A DNA stretch of 53,850 bases from an uncultured Fimbriimonadales bacterium (GCA_937992175.1 CALKLF010000061.1:1-53850), one strand, 5' to 3'; shown: positions 7,416 through 16,765, counted from the first letter of the stretch. Numbers and translations are program-made. The notes: a model not told the origin generated them from the sequence alone.

Positions 7416-9662
7416 TTATGATCCCAGCGACCAGGCTGCCATACTGCGAACATAATAGCTGCCGCATTCGGGTTCATTAAACGGATTGCGTTTCGCGCCG
7501 TCGTGTCGCGCTCGCACTGCCTGCACGACCTGCAGCGCCTCTTCGTGCAACCCGTAGTCCATCAGCAGACGGGCGAACATATACTCCAGCCCTGTCCAGC
7601 ACTCTGCCCAGTAGACAGGGGGCAGTTCAGGGCGCTCGCCGTGCGGATAAGAGCCGATGACCACGCCCGCCTCGTCGCCTGCGGCGTAGACCCGCATGTT
7701 GTTGTAATGCGCGTGCATATGGGGCAGGAAGTTATAGCGATAGAGCGAGCGCAGCGTCTGCAGGATGTTCTCGCGCTTCAGCAGGTCGCCCAGCCCTGCG
7801 CGGTTTGCCTTATACTGCCCCGTGAGCTGGTCAATCAGGCAGCCCTTGCCCATCTGATAGGGCGGCGCGTCAGGGATGGGCTTGAGCGTGTGGGTGGCAG
7901 GATGGAGCGACTGCGCAGGCGTCTGGACGCGCTGTTCATAATACTCGCCGTTGAACAGGTTGGCGTCGATCCACGCGCTGCCCGCTTCGAACAGTCGGCG
8001 GCACTCGACGGCGAACTCAGGGTCGCCCACCGCCTGCGCCATCGCCTCGCCCGCCCTGAGCGCCGCCAGATACCACACGCCCATCATCGGGTTCGGTCCG
8101 AAAAACTCGATATCGTAGGTGTTATGCTGCGCGTTTTCCATCACACCGTCTCTATCCGCATCCCAGCCGCCCGGCTGCCATGCGAACGCCAGCATGCGCT
8201 TTGCAGTGGGATAGTAGGTGCGCAGCCAGTCCAGATTCCCCTCACGCCGATACTGCTGGTAGACGCGCACAATCAGCCCCATCTGCCCGTCGGCGGCGGC
8301 GAGCGACCACTGTGCTGTCCCCAACGGCAGGTCCAGCCGAAACCGTTGTGCGCCGTCGTCCATCAGCCCATAGCGCAGGTGTGCTTCCAGCATTGAGCGG
8401 TGCAGATCGGGAAACAGCGCGAGCGTCGCCTGCTCGTAGTTCCATACATGCGTGCAGGAGCCATGACAGCAGCCCGTCGTGGCGTTGCAGCCCTCGAAAC
8501 CGCAGAAGGTCCCGTCTTCCAGCCGAAAACAGGTGGGGCTGCGCAGCACGGCAAGGCAGTTCAGCGCAGATTCGGCAATCGGCGCAGGATGATCGTTTAT
8601 GATGGAGCGCACGAACTGAGCCGTGCGTTCATAGAGTTCAGAGAGGCGCGGAATCACCTGCGCAGCGACCTGCAGCGCGCCTTCAAAGCGCGTCGCATAG
8701 TGGTTACGCACGATGGGGTCAGCGTCCGCTGCGCCTTGAAACCAACCGATTTCGCGCAAATCGCGATAGGGGAACCACCATGTCATCAGGAACTGGCGTT
8801 GCATTTCGCCGTGAGGGGGTAGGGTCATGTGTGTGCTGACTGAGCTGCGCCAGCCCCGCTCGTCGCTTGGGGGGCAGGGCTGGTCGGGGGCGGCGTCGGC
8901 AAGCGCGCCCGCGCGCAGCAGGGCGTCTATCAGCGCTAGCACATCCGCGCCCCACGCCCACCGTTCCTGAGACGCCCAGCGCCGCGCCACTATCGCCTCA
9001 GCATCGTCGCACAGCAGCGTCAGTTCGCCCCAGCGAGGGCTGCGTTGCTCCATCGCTTTGCGCATCACCAGTCCGCGCCAGCCTTGCGATTCGGCGTCCA
9101 CGGTGCGATTGCCCCGCAAATCGCTGACCACGCCGTCATCGCCGATAAAGTTGGAAAGCGCAAACACGAGCGTCGCGTCCATTGGCGTGTCGGAGCGGTT
9201 GTGTATGGTAATACGCAACAGCCCGAACGGCAGGCTGGAGTCGTCCGTTGCTTCGGGGATCAGCGGGTTGAACGCCTCGATGGAGACTTCGAGGGGTAGT
9301 TCCGGGTCGTGTAGTCGTGCGCGTCCGAACGGGTAGGCGGCTTCAAAACCGAGAGGGCGCATCCGTGGGATTCCTGCGAGCGCGCCCGCCGCACCATGGT
9401 CGGCGTCGAGCCTCAGGTGATACAGGCTCTCCAGCACGCGCAGGCGTGGAGCGTCGCCTTCAGGCTGCACACGCAGTAGTAAATGGGAACATGCAGGTCG
9501 CCAGCCACGATGAGGACGGCTCATCAGCTGCCAGTCGAGCAACGCGCCATCGCCCCCCAGCGCGAAACCGCCCGTGCCGATTCCGCCGACGGGCATCGCA
9601 ATCGCCCGCACCCGCTCGGCAGGATAGAGAGTAAGAACAGGCATTTCCTTCAACGGTTTCAT
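7416..9662 (-). CDS. GH116-type glycosidase (glucosylceramidase-like, DUF608)
   Basis: This 748-residue protein resembles the GH116 / non-lysosomal glucosylceramidase family, which hydrolyses beta-glucosides or beta-xylosides. The N-terminal beta-sandwich opens with the family hallmark IAMPVGGIGTGGFALGGDGALLDWQL. The C-terminal (alpha/alpha) barrel carries CTHVWNYEQATLALFPDL (about residues 405-420), DLPLGTAQWSLAAADGQMGLIVRVYQQY, AWQPGGWDADRDGVMENAQHNTYDIEFFGPNPMMG (about 500-525) and a late ECWTGLEYMFARLLMDYGL. No signal peptide is visible, so it is probably cytoplasmic. It begins 2 nt after the BASS transporter gene and is presumably co-transcribed with it, which hints at uptake and breakdown of a conjugate, but that link is inference. 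I could not place the two catalytic acids with certainty. Confidence 0.8.
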   Translation of the reverse strand: MKPLKEMPVLTLYPAERVRAIAMPVGGIGTGGFALGGDGALLDWQLMSRPHRGWRPACSHLLLRVQPEGDAPRLRVLESLYHLRLDADHGAAGALAGIPRMRPLGFEAAYPFGRARLHDPELPLEVSIEAFNPLIPEATDDSSLPFGLLRITIHNRSDTPMDATLVFALSNFIGDDGVVSDLRGNRTVDAESQGWRGLVMRKAMEQRSPRWGELTLLCDDAEAIVARRWASQERWAWGADVLALIDALLRAGALADAAPDQPCPPSDERGWRSSVSTHMTLPPHGEMQRQFLMTWWFPYRDLREIGWFQGAADADPIVRNHYATRFEGALQVAAQVIPRLSELYERTAQFVRSIINDHPAPIAESALNCLAVLRSPTCFRLEDGTFCGFEGCNATTGCCHGSCTHVWNYEQATLALFPDLHRSMLEAHLRYGLMDDGAQRFRLDLPLGTAQWSLAAADGQMGLIVRVYQQYRREGNLDWLRTYYPTAKRMLAFAWQPGGWDADRDGVMENAQHNTYDIEFFGPNPMMGVWYLAALRAGEAMAQAVGDPEFAVECRRLFEAGSAWIDANLFNGEYYEQRVQTPAQSLHPATHTLKPIPDAPPYQMGKGCLIDQLTGQYKANRAGLGDLLKRENILQTLRSLYRYNFLPHMHAHYNNMRVYAAGDEAGVVIGSYPHGERPELPPVYWAECWTGLEYMFARLLMDYGLHEEALQVVQAVRARHDGAKRNPFNEPECGSYYVRSMAAWSLGS

Positions 9663-9664
9663 CG

Positions 9665-10549
9665 CTACAGCACTGGGTCAGGCGCGGCTGCCTGGGCGCG
9701 CCGCCCAAAATAGTAAATCATAAACGCACCCGTCGCGAACATAATCAAGCTGTAGACCGCCGCGGGAATCGACATCGCGGGCTGCTTCAAGATTGTGCTG
9801 GCAATCAGAATCGCCAGCGTGCCGTTCTGGATGCCCCCCTCTATCGAGATGGCGATTGCCTGTTTGAGGGGTAAGCGGAACAGACGCGCCACATTGTAAC
9901 CAATCAGCAGCGTCAGCACATTCAGCAGCAACATCGCGACGCCCGCCTGCTGAAAGTGTGAAGGCAGGTTCTCGCGATCCTGCAGCACTGCGCCCAGCAC
10001 GGCAATCGCAATAAAAATCGTCGACAGAATGCGCACTGGACGCTCCGCCTTGAGCGCGAACTGCGGCGCGCGCGAGCGGATGAACATCCCGATTGAGACG
10101 GGGATTAAAATAATCGCGCCCACCTGAATAATCGTGCGCAGCACGGGCAGGCGAATCTCCTGCGTCTCACCCAGAAAGTGCGCCAACGAGAGGTTAATCA
10201 AAATCGGGGTGGTGATGATGATAATCAGGCTATTGAAAGCGGTGAGCGTGACGCCGAGCGCGACATCGCCCCGCGCAAGGTAGGTAATCAGGTTCGCCGT
10301 CGCGCCCGCAGGGCAGAGCGCAAGAATCATCACCCCGACGGCTAACTGAGGCTCCATCGGATAGAGTTTCACCAGCACGAACCCCGTAAGGGGCAACAAC
10401 ACCATCTGACAGAGCAGTCCAATAAAGAACGCTTTCGGGAAAATCACCACGCGCAGGAAATCATAGCGCGTCAGCGTCAGCCCCAAGCCCAGCATAATCA
10501 CCGCCAGCGCAAGAGGCAGTACCACATTCGTAAAAATGTTCGCCTCCAT
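9665..10549 (-). CDS. Bile acid:sodium symporter family (BASS) transporter
   Basis: This 294-residue integral membrane protein has about nine to ten hydrophobic segments. The BASS/NTCP-family signature is CPAGATANLITYLARGDVALGVTLTAFNSLIIIITTP, where family members bind Na+ and substrate; a second discontinuous-helix region is IAISIEGGIQNGTLAI. Family members move bile acids, pantoate, pyruvate or other organic anions with Na+, and the substrate here is unknown. The gene has no ribosome binding site: the ATG lies 8 nt after a TAATAT box, so it may be leaderless. The glycosidase gene follows immediately. Confidence 0.88.
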   Translation of the reverse strand: MEANIFTNVVLPLALAVIMLGLGLTLTRYDFLRVVIFPKAFFIGLLCQMVLLPLTGFVLVKLYPMEPQLAVGVMILALCPAGATANLITYLARGDVALGVTLTAFNSLIIIITTPILINLSLAHFLGETQEIRLPVLRTIIQVGAIILIPVSIGMFIRSRAPQFALKAERPVRILSTIFIAIAVLGAVLQDRENLPSHFQQAGVAMLLLNVLTLLIGYNVARLFRLPLKQAIAISIEGGIQNGTLAILIASTILKQPAMSIPAAVYSLIMFATGAFMIYYFGRRAQAAAPDPVL

Positions 10550-10557
10550 GGGGGGCT

Positions 10558-10563
10558 ATATTA
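10558..10563 (-). promoter_or_regulatory. Possible -10 element TAATAT for BASS gene
   Basis: TAATAT ends 8 nt before the start codon of the transporter gene on the reverse strand, with a C-rich gap and no Shine-Dalgarno sequence. The box is weaker than the others, so this is tentative. Confidence 0.35.
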
Positions 10564-10586
10564 AGCGAGAATGCAGTTTTTCCTGC

Positions 10587-11744
10587 TTAGAACCCATAGC
10601 TCAGTGGATTCACAGGCTCGCCGTTGACGCGCACTTCGAAGTGCAGATGGGGTCCTGTAGAGTAGCCCGTGCTGCCGACGCGGGCGATGGTCTGCCCGCG
10701 CTGCACCTCCTGCCCGACCGACACGAGAATCGCGGAGCAGTGAGCGTAGAGCGTCGCCACGCCGCCGCCATGATCGAGAATCACCGTGTAGCCGTAGCCG
10801 CGCAGATAGCCCGCTTCCACCACCACGCCCGAATCGGCGGCGCGGATGGGGGTTCCTGTGGGGGCGGAGATATCGATGCCCGTATGCATTTTGCGCACTT
10901 TGAAAATCGGATGCACGCGCATCCCGAAGCCTGAGGTGAGCCTGCCGTTCACGGGCTGAATAAACTGCCCTGACCAGGGCTGCTCGGCGCGGGCGCGCCC
11001 CTTGCCCGAAGCCATTAGCGCGCGCAGCCGTTGCGCAATCGCCCGCGATTCGGCTTCCAGTTCGGCGAGTTGGCGTTCATAGAGCGCGCGCTCGCGCGCA
11101 ATATCCTTCAGCAGTTCCTGCTTCTCTTCCTGCGTCTCGGTGAGTTCCGCCTGCTGGCTGCGCAGGTCGGCTTCTAGCCCCGTGATGTGGCGCACGAGCG
11201 CGTCCATCTTCGCCTTCGCCTCTGCAACGGCTTGCTGGTCGGCGCGTACCTGCTCCAATAGCTCGCGGTCGGTCTTCACAATCTGGCGCAGCACGAAGCT
11301 GCGACTGTTGAGTTCGTTGATGCTGCGGGCGTTGGTGAGCAGGCTGAGGTACGACACGCTGCGGTACTTATAAGCCGCGCGCAGGCGTTGGGCAAGCAGG
11401 CTCTCCCGACGGCGCAGGCGTTGCGTGAGCATCTCCAGCCGTTTGGCGAGTTCGGCTTGCTCCTTGCGCGCCTGGGCGAGGCGGGCGCGCGTGTCGCGCA
11501 GTCGCCCTGTGACGCGCGTAATCGCCTGATCGAGCTCGGCAAGGTCGCGTCTGACCCTGCGCTCTTCGCGCCGCTTCTGGTCGATTGCGCCCCTGAGCTT
11601 GCCAATCTCCCCTTGCAGCGACTTCAGCTCGCTCTGCAGTTGCTGGCGTTGCTGCGCTTTGTCCTGCTGCGCCCCCGACGGCAGGCAGAGCATCAGCGCG
11701 ATTAGCAACGCCATCAGCCAACCTCCGTGTCGCACGCCGCCCAT
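10587..11744 (-). CDS. EnvC/M23-type murein hydrolase activator or endopeptidase
   Basis: This 385-residue exported protein has an N-terminal hydrophobic signal ([17 protein letters not shown]), a long coiled coil (about 25-255, rich in Q, R, E and L heptads such as [21 protein letters not shown]) and a C-terminal LytM/M23 domain (about 270-385). The M23 zinc ligands appear intact: the His and Asp in [13 protein letters not shown] and HLHFEV near the C-terminus, with the catalytic His in LYAHCS. The layout matches EnvC/NlpD-type proteins that remodel peptidoglycan at division or directly cleave cross-links. Because the metal-binding residues are kept, it may be an active endopeptidase rather than only an amidase activator like E. 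coli EnvC. The gene starts 7 nt after a strong -10 box and is probably leaderless. Confidence 0.9.
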   Translation of the reverse strand: MGGVRHGGWLMALLIALMLCLPSGAQQDKAQQRQQLQSELKSLQGEIGKLRGAIDQKRREERRVRRDLAELDQAITRVTGRLRDTRARLAQARKEQAELAKRLEMLTQRLRRRESLLAQRLRAAYKYRSVSYLSLLTNARSINELNSRSFVLRQIVKTDRELLEQVRADQQAVAEAKAKMDALVRHITGLEADLRSQQAELTETQEEKQELLKDIARERALYERQLAELEAESRAIAQRLRALMASGKGRARAEQPWSGQFIQPVNGRLTSGFGMRVHPIFKVRKMHTGIDISAPTGTPIRAADSGVVVEAGYLRGYGYTVILDHGGGVATLYAHCSAILVSVGQEVQRGQTIARVGSTGYSTGPHLHFEVRVNGEPVNPLSYGF

Positions 11745-11751
11745 CGCAGGC

Positions 11752-11781
11752 AGTATACCTCTCAGAGGGTTGATTTGTCAA
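11752..11781 (-). promoter_or_regulatory. Sigma-70-type promoter TTGACA-N18-TATACT, leaderless start
   Basis: On the reverse strand a consensus -35 (TTGACA, 11776-11781) is followed by 18 nt and TATACT (11752-11757). The -10 ends 7 nt before the ATG of the M23 gene, so transcription should begin at the start codon. This is the best-supported leaderless start in the window. Confidence 0.8.
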
Positions 11782-11841
11782 CCTTCAATAAGCCACGGGT
11801 GTGCCTTATAAGGCGTTCCCGCTAAAATCGTCCGCTTCGCG

Positions 11842-11934
11842 CTGGGCGCGTCGCGGACGCGCCCCTACAGAGCGATAGTGCGCAGCATATACCACACGCC
11901 CTAAACGGTATGGGCGTGTCCGCGATGCGCCCAG
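11842..11934. repeat. Imperfect 23-bp inverted repeat in a 500-bp gap
   Basis: Arms at 11842-11864 and 11912-11934 are reverse complements with two mismatches, separated by 47 nt. The core is TCGCGGACGCGCCC. It occupies the non-coding gap between the M23 gene and the exchanger gene (11782-12241), which otherwise holds a family A repeat pair and a possible gene fragment. Confidence 0.7.
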
Positions 11935-11999
11935 AGAGTTTAGGAATCATTTCATTAGGGAGAGACTTACCAATAGCCCAAGTCGCCAACTGTTATCGT

Positions 12000-12069
12000 G
12001 ATTCCTCGCCTTCGGTCGGAATGACAGGTTGGTTTTCGCGCCGATAGCCTTGTCATTCCGAACAAAGCA
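12000..12069. repeat. Family A repeat, diverged inverted pair
   Basis: The left arm 12000-12026 matches the family A core with a few changes (CCTCGCCTTCGGTCGGAA). The right arm at about 12051-12069 matches only its first about 10 bases before diverging. It is a decayed version of the perfect pairs at 7329 and 46947. Confidence 0.7.
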
Positions 12070-12116
12070 TACAATTGAGAGAAACGCCAGAGCTTGCACC
12101 TCGCGCGATATCCCTT

Positions 12117-12254
12117 TTACCTCCGAAACTCTGTGGTACGCAGCAACGCCTCAAGCTCCGTCCGACGCGCCCCGTGCACGCCCTCGCCAATAATCGTCGC
12201 CCCCAACAGCCAGCCCTCGCACGGCACATAGCTGACGAAGGTCAGGAGCGCGAA
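12117..12254 (-). pseudogene. Possible gene fragment without a start
   Basis: Downstream of and overlapping the end of the exchanger gene, one reverse frame reads on without a start codon and ends at TAA (12117-12119). The peptide contains VPCEGWLLGATIIGEGVHG and RRTELEALLRTTEFRR, which look protein-like rather than random. It might be a decayed C-terminus of another gene. I recognise no family and there is no start or ribosome binding site. Confidence 0.25.
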
Positions 12255-13351
12255 CCTTCCCTCCTGCTAATCCGTTTAGGCTTTAGGTACTGCCGATTCC
12301 AGGCGAACGCCAGCGTCAGCACGAGCGCAATCACAGTGAGCGGAATCACGAAGTATTGCATCGCGAAGGTGTATTCATCCAGCGCATCGTGGTGGCTGGA
12401 GTTGAGAATGAGATAGACCGTGTAGGCGACATAATAGAGTGCGAACAGCGCGCCTTCCCAGCGTTTAATCTGGAAGCCATTGAAAAACACGGGGAAGCAG
12501 GCGAGCGAAACGGCTATCATCACGGGCGCGTCGAATCGCAGCACGGCAGGAGCGACCGCCATCCCCTCAGGTGCGACGAGGCTACTAAACCCCAGCACCG
12601 AGAGAATGTTGAAAATGTTGCTCCCCACCACATTCCCCACTGAAATATCGCGCTCGCCGCGCAGGCTCGCAATCACGGAGGTCGCCAGTTCGGGCAGGGA
12701 GGTGCCAATCGCCACGACGGTCAGCCCAATCACCAGTTCGCTAACGCCTAACGCGCGCGCGGTCGCCACCGCGCCCTGTATCAGCCATTCAGAACCCAAC
12801 ACCAGCCCTCCCAGTCCTGCGACGATTAAGCCCCCCAGCTTGAGATAAGTCCAGCCGTTGCGCGGAATGGCGCCGACCTCTTCCAGCTCCTCTTCCAGAA
12901 TCGGTTCGGAACGCGCGGTGCGCGCCATCCACACCAGATACGCCGCGAAAATCCCGACCAGCAGCGCGCCGTCCGCGCGGGTAATCTTGCCGTCGTAGCC
13001 CAGCGCGAAGAACAGCAGCGCCGTGCCAATCATCATCGGCACTTCGATTTTAATCAGGCGGATACTGACCGTCAGCGGCGCAACCACTGCCGACAGCCCC
13101 AGTATCAGCAACACATTCACGATATTGCTGCCGACGACATTCCCGACGGCGATGTCGGGCTGCCCGCGATAGGCGGATAGCACGGAGACCGCGAGTTCCG
13201 GCGCGCTCGTGCCGAACGCCACAACGCTCAGCCCAATCACCACAGGGGGCACGCCCAATAGCGACGCAAACCGCGACGCCCCGCGCACCAGCCACTCGCC
13301 GCCGCCCATCAGCAACAACAGTCCTGGCAAAATCAGCCACGCTTTCTCCAA
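12242..13351 (-). CDS. Calcium/sodium antiporter, CaxA/YrbG family
   Basis: This 369-residue, about ten-helix membrane protein belongs to the Ca2+:cation antiporter superfamily. The two inverted alpha-repeats carry the diagnostic motifs GTSAPELAVSVLSAYRG...IAVGNVVGSNIVN and GTSLPELATSVIASLRG...ISVGNVVGSNIFN, which line the ion path and bind Ca2+ and Na+. A central acidic/polar loop (about 150-165) separates the halves, as in YrbG. The start is TTG at 13351 with TAGGAGG upstream. It begins 15 nt after nuoL on the same strand, so it may be transcribed with it; a link to sodium handling by complex I is only speculative. Confidence 0.92.
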   Translation of the reverse strand: MEKAWLILPGLLLLMGGGEWLVRGASRFASLLGVPPVVIGLSVVAFGTSAPELAVSVLSAYRGQPDIAVGNVVGSNIVNVLLILGLSAVVAPLTVSIRLIKIEVPMMIGTALLFFALGYDGKITRADGALLVGIFAAYLVWMARTARSEPILEEELEEVGAIPRNGWTYLKLGGLIVAGLGGLVLGSEWLIQGAVATARALGVSELVIGLTVVAIGTSLPELATSVIASLRGERDISVGNVVGSNIFNILSVLGFSSLVAPEGMAVAPAVLRFDAPVMIAVSLACFPVFFNGFQIKRWEGALFALYYVAYTVYLILNSSHHDALDEYTFAMQYFVIPLTVIALVLTLAFAWNRQYLKPKRISRREGSRS

Positions 13352-13366
13352 CGCCGTTCCTGCCTC

Positions 13367-15337
13367 CTACCGTAAGCCGTACACGAACGCCGCAATTAGA
13401 AGCAGCAGCGCGCCCAGCATCATTACCAGCGCGTAGGAGCGCACATAGCCGCTCTGTAGCGGGCGCAGCCAGTTGCCCACCACCCGCGCCGACGCGCCGA
13501 CGATGTTCACAACAGTATCGATCAGGCTCTCCACAATCACCGCCAGCACCAGCGCAAGCGCGCCGCCGATATTCACGCCCACGGCGCGCATCACGCCGTC
13601 GTAGCCCCACTGCTTGTGCGCCGCGCCCCACACGCCCCGCAGCTGCGCCTCCGCCTCAGGAACGCCGCGCCGATAACGTCCTACGCCGAACAGGATGCCC
13701 AGTATCACCGCGCCCAGCGCAATCCCGAACACCAAGCCCTTGCCCGCGTCCGTGCTGAGGAACAGTTGATCCTGAGTGAGAATTATCGGCTCCGCGACGG
13801 GTTTTAGAAACTCGTGGAACGCCTTCTCGCTCGGCAGCAGCCAGCCGAACACGACTGAGCCAAGCGCGAGCAGCCCTAACACGCTCAGCACAGTCGCATA
13901 GCGTTCGCGTGGCGGCTCGTGGTGATGGTCGTTGTGAGTATTATGCGGCGCAGGGGGCGCGAAGAACACGAGCCACACCATCCGCGTCATATACGCCGCC
14001 GTCAGCCCCGCCGTCAGCATCCCCACGCCGAACAGCACGGGCGCAAAGGTCACCAGCTTCGCGTTATACACGCTGAGCAGAATCGCTTCCTTTGACCAGA
14101 AGCCCGACAGCGGCGGGATGCCCGCAATCGCCAGCCAGCCGACCAGCATCGTGGCGGCGGTAATCGGCAACGCCCGCGCCAAGCCGCCCATTTTGCGGAT
14201 GTCGCCCTGATGGTGCAGCGCAATCAGCACCGAGCCTGCCGCCAGAAACAGTAGCGCCTTGAAGAACGCATGCGTGGCGACATGGAACATCCCCGCCCAG
14301 AACGCCCCCACGCCGCACGCCAGAAACATATAGCCCAGCTGACTCACAGTGGAGTACGCCAGCACGCGCTTGATGTCGGTTTGCGCGATCGCAATTGTGG
14401 CGGCGAAGATGGCTGTGAGCGCGCCCACACCCGCCACGATGCCCATCGCCATAGGCGACATCTCTAACAGCGGATGCACGCGCACGAGCAGATACACGCC
14501 CGCCGTGACCATCGTGGCGGCGTGAATCAGCGCGGAGACAGGCGTCGGACCCGCCATCGCGTCGGGCAGCCAGAAATAGAGGGGCAGCTGCGCCGACTTA
14601 CCCGCCGCCGCCAGAAATAAGAGAAGCGCGATCGCCGTCGCCGCCCAGCCCGCGTCGCGCAGCACGGTCAACGCTGTCGCGTTCACTGTGCTGAACGACA
14701 GCGTGCCAAACAGCGCAATCACGAGAAACATCGCCAGCAGGTAGCCCGCGTCGCCGATGCGGTTCACAATAAACGCCTTGTTCGCGGCATCCGTGTTCGC
14801 CTTCCATTCCGAATTGCGGTAGAAAAAGCCAATCAGCAGGTAGCTGCACAGCCCCACGCCCTCCCAGCCGACGAACATCACCAGAAAGTTGCCCGCCAGC
14901 ACGAGGGTCAACATGAAGAAGATGAACAGATTGAAGTAGGTGAAAAAGCGGGGGTAGTCCTCGTCGTCCGCCATGTAGCCCGTCGCGTAGAGGTGAATCA
15001 GCCCGCCCACGCCCGTCACGATTAGCGTCATCAGAATCGAGAGCGGGTCGATAATAAACTCGATCGGGATGCGGAGATTGGCGACTTTAATCCAGTCGGT
15101 CAGCAGGTAGGTGATGGCACGCTGGTCTTCGGGTAGTTGCAGCATGCCCTGAAACAGTCGCCATCCGAGCGCGAACGCGCCCAATACGACGCCCGTGCCG
15201 ACCGCGCCGACGAGCCACTTGCCCGCCTTCTCGCCCAGCGTGCGAATCAACAGCCCGCCCAGCAGCGCGTGAAACAGACTCCCTGCTAATGGCAACGCGA
15301 GTATCCAGAGTATGAGTTCGGTTGGCAATCCCTCCAT
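13367..15337 (-). CDS. nuoL: NADH-quinone oxidoreductase subunit L
   Basis: NuoL is the distal antiporter-like proton-pumping subunit of respiratory complex I. The 656-residue sequence is rich in membrane helices and shows the family blocks FFTYFNLFIFFMLTLVLAGNFLVMFVGWEGVGLCSYLLIGF, AAAGKSAQLPLYFWLPDAMAGPTPVSALIHAATMVTAGVYLL (with the functional Lys and His-rich segment) and DIKRVLAYSTVSQLGYMFLA. A His-rich loop (HNTHNDHHHEPP, near residue 470) and the C-terminal horizontal helix region follow. The ATG is preceded by CAGGAGCG. The other complex I genes are not adjacent: nuoA/nuoC and nuoF lie 7-30 kb away and nuoK/M/N are absent from this window. Confidence 0.95.
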   Translation of the reverse strand: MEGLPTELILWILALPLAGSLFHALLGGLLIRTLGEKAGKWLVGAVGTGVVLGAFALGWRLFQGMLQLPEDQRAITYLLTDWIKVANLRIPIEFIIDPLSILMTLIVTGVGGLIHLYATGYMADDEDYPRFFTYFNLFIFFMLTLVLAGNFLVMFVGWEGVGLCSYLLIGFFYRNSEWKANTDAANKAFIVNRIGDAGYLLAMFLVIALFGTLSFSTVNATALTVLRDAGWAATAIALLLFLAAAGKSAQLPLYFWLPDAMAGPTPVSALIHAATMVTAGVYLLVRVHPLLEMSPMAMGIVAGVGALTAIFAATIAIAQTDIKRVLAYSTVSQLGYMFLACGVGAFWAGMFHVATHAFFKALLFLAAGSVLIALHHQGDIRKMGGLARALPITAATMLVGWLAIAGIPPLSGFWSKEAILLSVYNAKLVTFAPVLFGVGMLTAGLTAAYMTRMVWLVFFAPPAPHNTHNDHHHEPPRERYATVLSVLGLLALGSVVFGWLLPSEKAFHEFLKPVAEPIILTQDQLFLSTDAGKGLVFGIALGAVILGILFGVGRYRRGVPEAEAQLRGVWGAAHKQWGYDGVMRAVGVNIGGALALVLAVIVESLIDTVVNIVGASARVVGNWLRPLQSGYVRSYALVMMLGALLLLIAAFVYGLR

Positions 15338-15360
15338 AGCGACGCGCTCCTGCGGGTAAG

Positions 15361-15366
15361 ATTATA
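15361..15366 (-). promoter_or_regulatory. -10 element TATAAT for nuoL
   Basis: On the reverse strand GCAGGTATAAT ends 23 nt before the nuoL ATG, with a Shine-Dalgarno sequence in between. The gap 15338-15395 holds divergent signals, and the + strand gene at 15396 has a weak TATCTG 7 nt before its ATG. Confidence 0.6.
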
Positions 15367-15395
15367 CCTGCGTTGTCGGCTGTATCTGTCGCCTT

Positions 15396-16724
15396 ATGAA
15401 CATGAAAACGACCGTTGCCCAACGCGCTATCTTCTGGGTCTGGTTTCCGCTGGCGCTGAGTTTTACCTTGATGATGCTGGAGTCGCCTGTCACGAACGCG
15501 GTTCTGGCGCGGTTCGCCGAGCCGTCCCTGCAGATTGCCGGCTTCGGCGTCGCGCTGGGGCTATCGCTGCTAATTGAAAGCCCCGTGATTATGCTGCTGG
15601 CGACGGCGATTGCGCTGGTGAACGGGCGCGAATCGTTCTTTGCGGTGCTGCGCTTTGTGCTGACGCTGATGATTAGCCTCACGCTGCTGACTGCCCTGAT
15701 TGCGTTCACCCCATTGTACGGTCTGATTGCACTGAGCTTGCTGGGACTGCCTGAGCGAGTGGCGGAGGTGGGGCGCGTTGCGATGCAGGCGATGCTGCTG
15801 TGGACGGCGGCGATTGGCTGGCGACGGTTTTTGCAGGGCGTGCTGGTGCGCTATGGCGGCGCGCGGTTCGTAAGCTGGGGCACGGCGATACGGCTGGGAA
15901 GCATCATAGCGGTGGGGATGGCGCTGCTGGGGTGGAACAGGCTGTCAGGTGCAGTGGTCGGCGCATGCGTGGTGATGGTGGGCGTGATCGTGGAAGCGAT
16001 TGTGGCGACGCTGTTCGCCCTGCCCATTCTGCGTGAACGGGTGCTGAGCCATCCTGAGGGGGGCGCGCCGCTCACGCAACGCGCCATCTGGAAGTTTCAT
16101 CTACCGCTGGCAGGTACGACACTCTTGACCTTGCTGGTGCATCCGCTCACGGCGGCGGCACTGGCGCGGTTGCCGCAGCCCGAGCTGGCGATTGCGGCAT
16201 GGCAGGTGGTGTTCGGCTCGCTGCTTGCAGTGCGCAGCTGGGGGTTCGCCTTGCAGGAGGCGAGCGTCGCCGTGCTGCAACAGGGAACGCCCCCACGCGA
16301 GTTGCTCCGCTTCACGCATAAGGTCGCGCTGGGCACGACGCTCGCGCTTGGGCTACTCGCGTTCACCCCGCTGGCAAGCCTCTTCACGGAACGCCTGCTT
16401 GCGCTCAGGAGTGAGCTGAGTGCGCCCGTGCGTTCTGGGCTGCAGCTATGTCTGTTGCTGCCTGCCCTCACAGCGTATGGCTCCTACCTGCGCGGTGCGT
16501 TAATCTATCGGAAGCGAACCGCGCAGGTTTACAGGGGCATGGCGCTTAACCTCGCAGTGAACGCGCTGGGGCTGGCTGCTGGCGTGTGGTTCGCGCGAAT
16601 GCTGGGCGGCGCGACAGCGGAGGCATCGCTGCTGGTGGGCACAGCGGCGTTTCAGCTCGCCACAGGCGTAGAAGCGTTGTACCTCGCTCTGCAGAAACCT
16701 AACCGACCCCCCCAGATTAGCTGA
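15396..16724 (+). CDS. ANKH-like MOP-superfamily membrane transporter
   Basis: This 442-residue protein has about twelve hydrophobic segments in two similar halves. The opening FWVWFPLALSFTLMMLESPVTNAVLARFAEPSLQIAGFGVALGLSLLIESPVIMLL closely follows the pattern of the ANKH (progressive ankylosis) branch of the MATE/MOP flippase superfamily, which in animals exports ATP/pyrophosphate or citrate. In bacteria the substrate is unknown. Halves meet near residue 220 (HLPLAGTTLLTLLVHPLTAAALARLPQPELAIAAWQVV resembles the first half). The start is ATG 15396; a second ATG lies two codons on. No ribosome binding site is visible. It is divergent from nuoL. Confidence 0.75.
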   Translation: MNMKTTVAQRAIFWVWFPLALSFTLMMLESPVTNAVLARFAEPSLQIAGFGVALGLSLLIESPVIMLLATAIALVNGRESFFAVLRFVLTLMISLTLLTALIAFTPLYGLIALSLLGLPERVAEVGRVAMQAMLLWTAAIGWRRFLQGVLVRYGGARFVSWGTAIRLGSIIAVGMALLGWNRLSGAVVGACVVMVGVIVEAIVATLFALPILRERVLSHPEGGAPLTQRAIWKFHLPLAGTTLLTLLVHPLTAAALARLPQPELAIAAWQVVFGSLLAVRSWGFALQEASVAVLQQGTPPRELLRFTHKVALGTTLALGLLAFTPLASLFTERLLALRSELSAPVRSGLQLCLLLPALTAYGSYLRGALIYRKRTAQVYRGMALNLAVNALGLAAGVWFARMLGGATAEASLLVGTAAFQLATGVEALYLALQKPNRPPQIS

Positions 16725-16765
16725 GCCTATTGCAACCCCTTATACCAATCGGGCTTTCAAGTGTC

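Noticed and set aside
7275-7480. Short frames across the family A pair
   Set aside because: Their peptides (such as FLASLGMT and CHSERSEES) are translations of the repeat, a common annotation artefact.
12075-12416. A 113-codon + strand frame overlapping the end of the exchanger gene
   Set aside because: Low-quality composition and no ribosome binding site; a reverse-frame fragment looks more protein-like.
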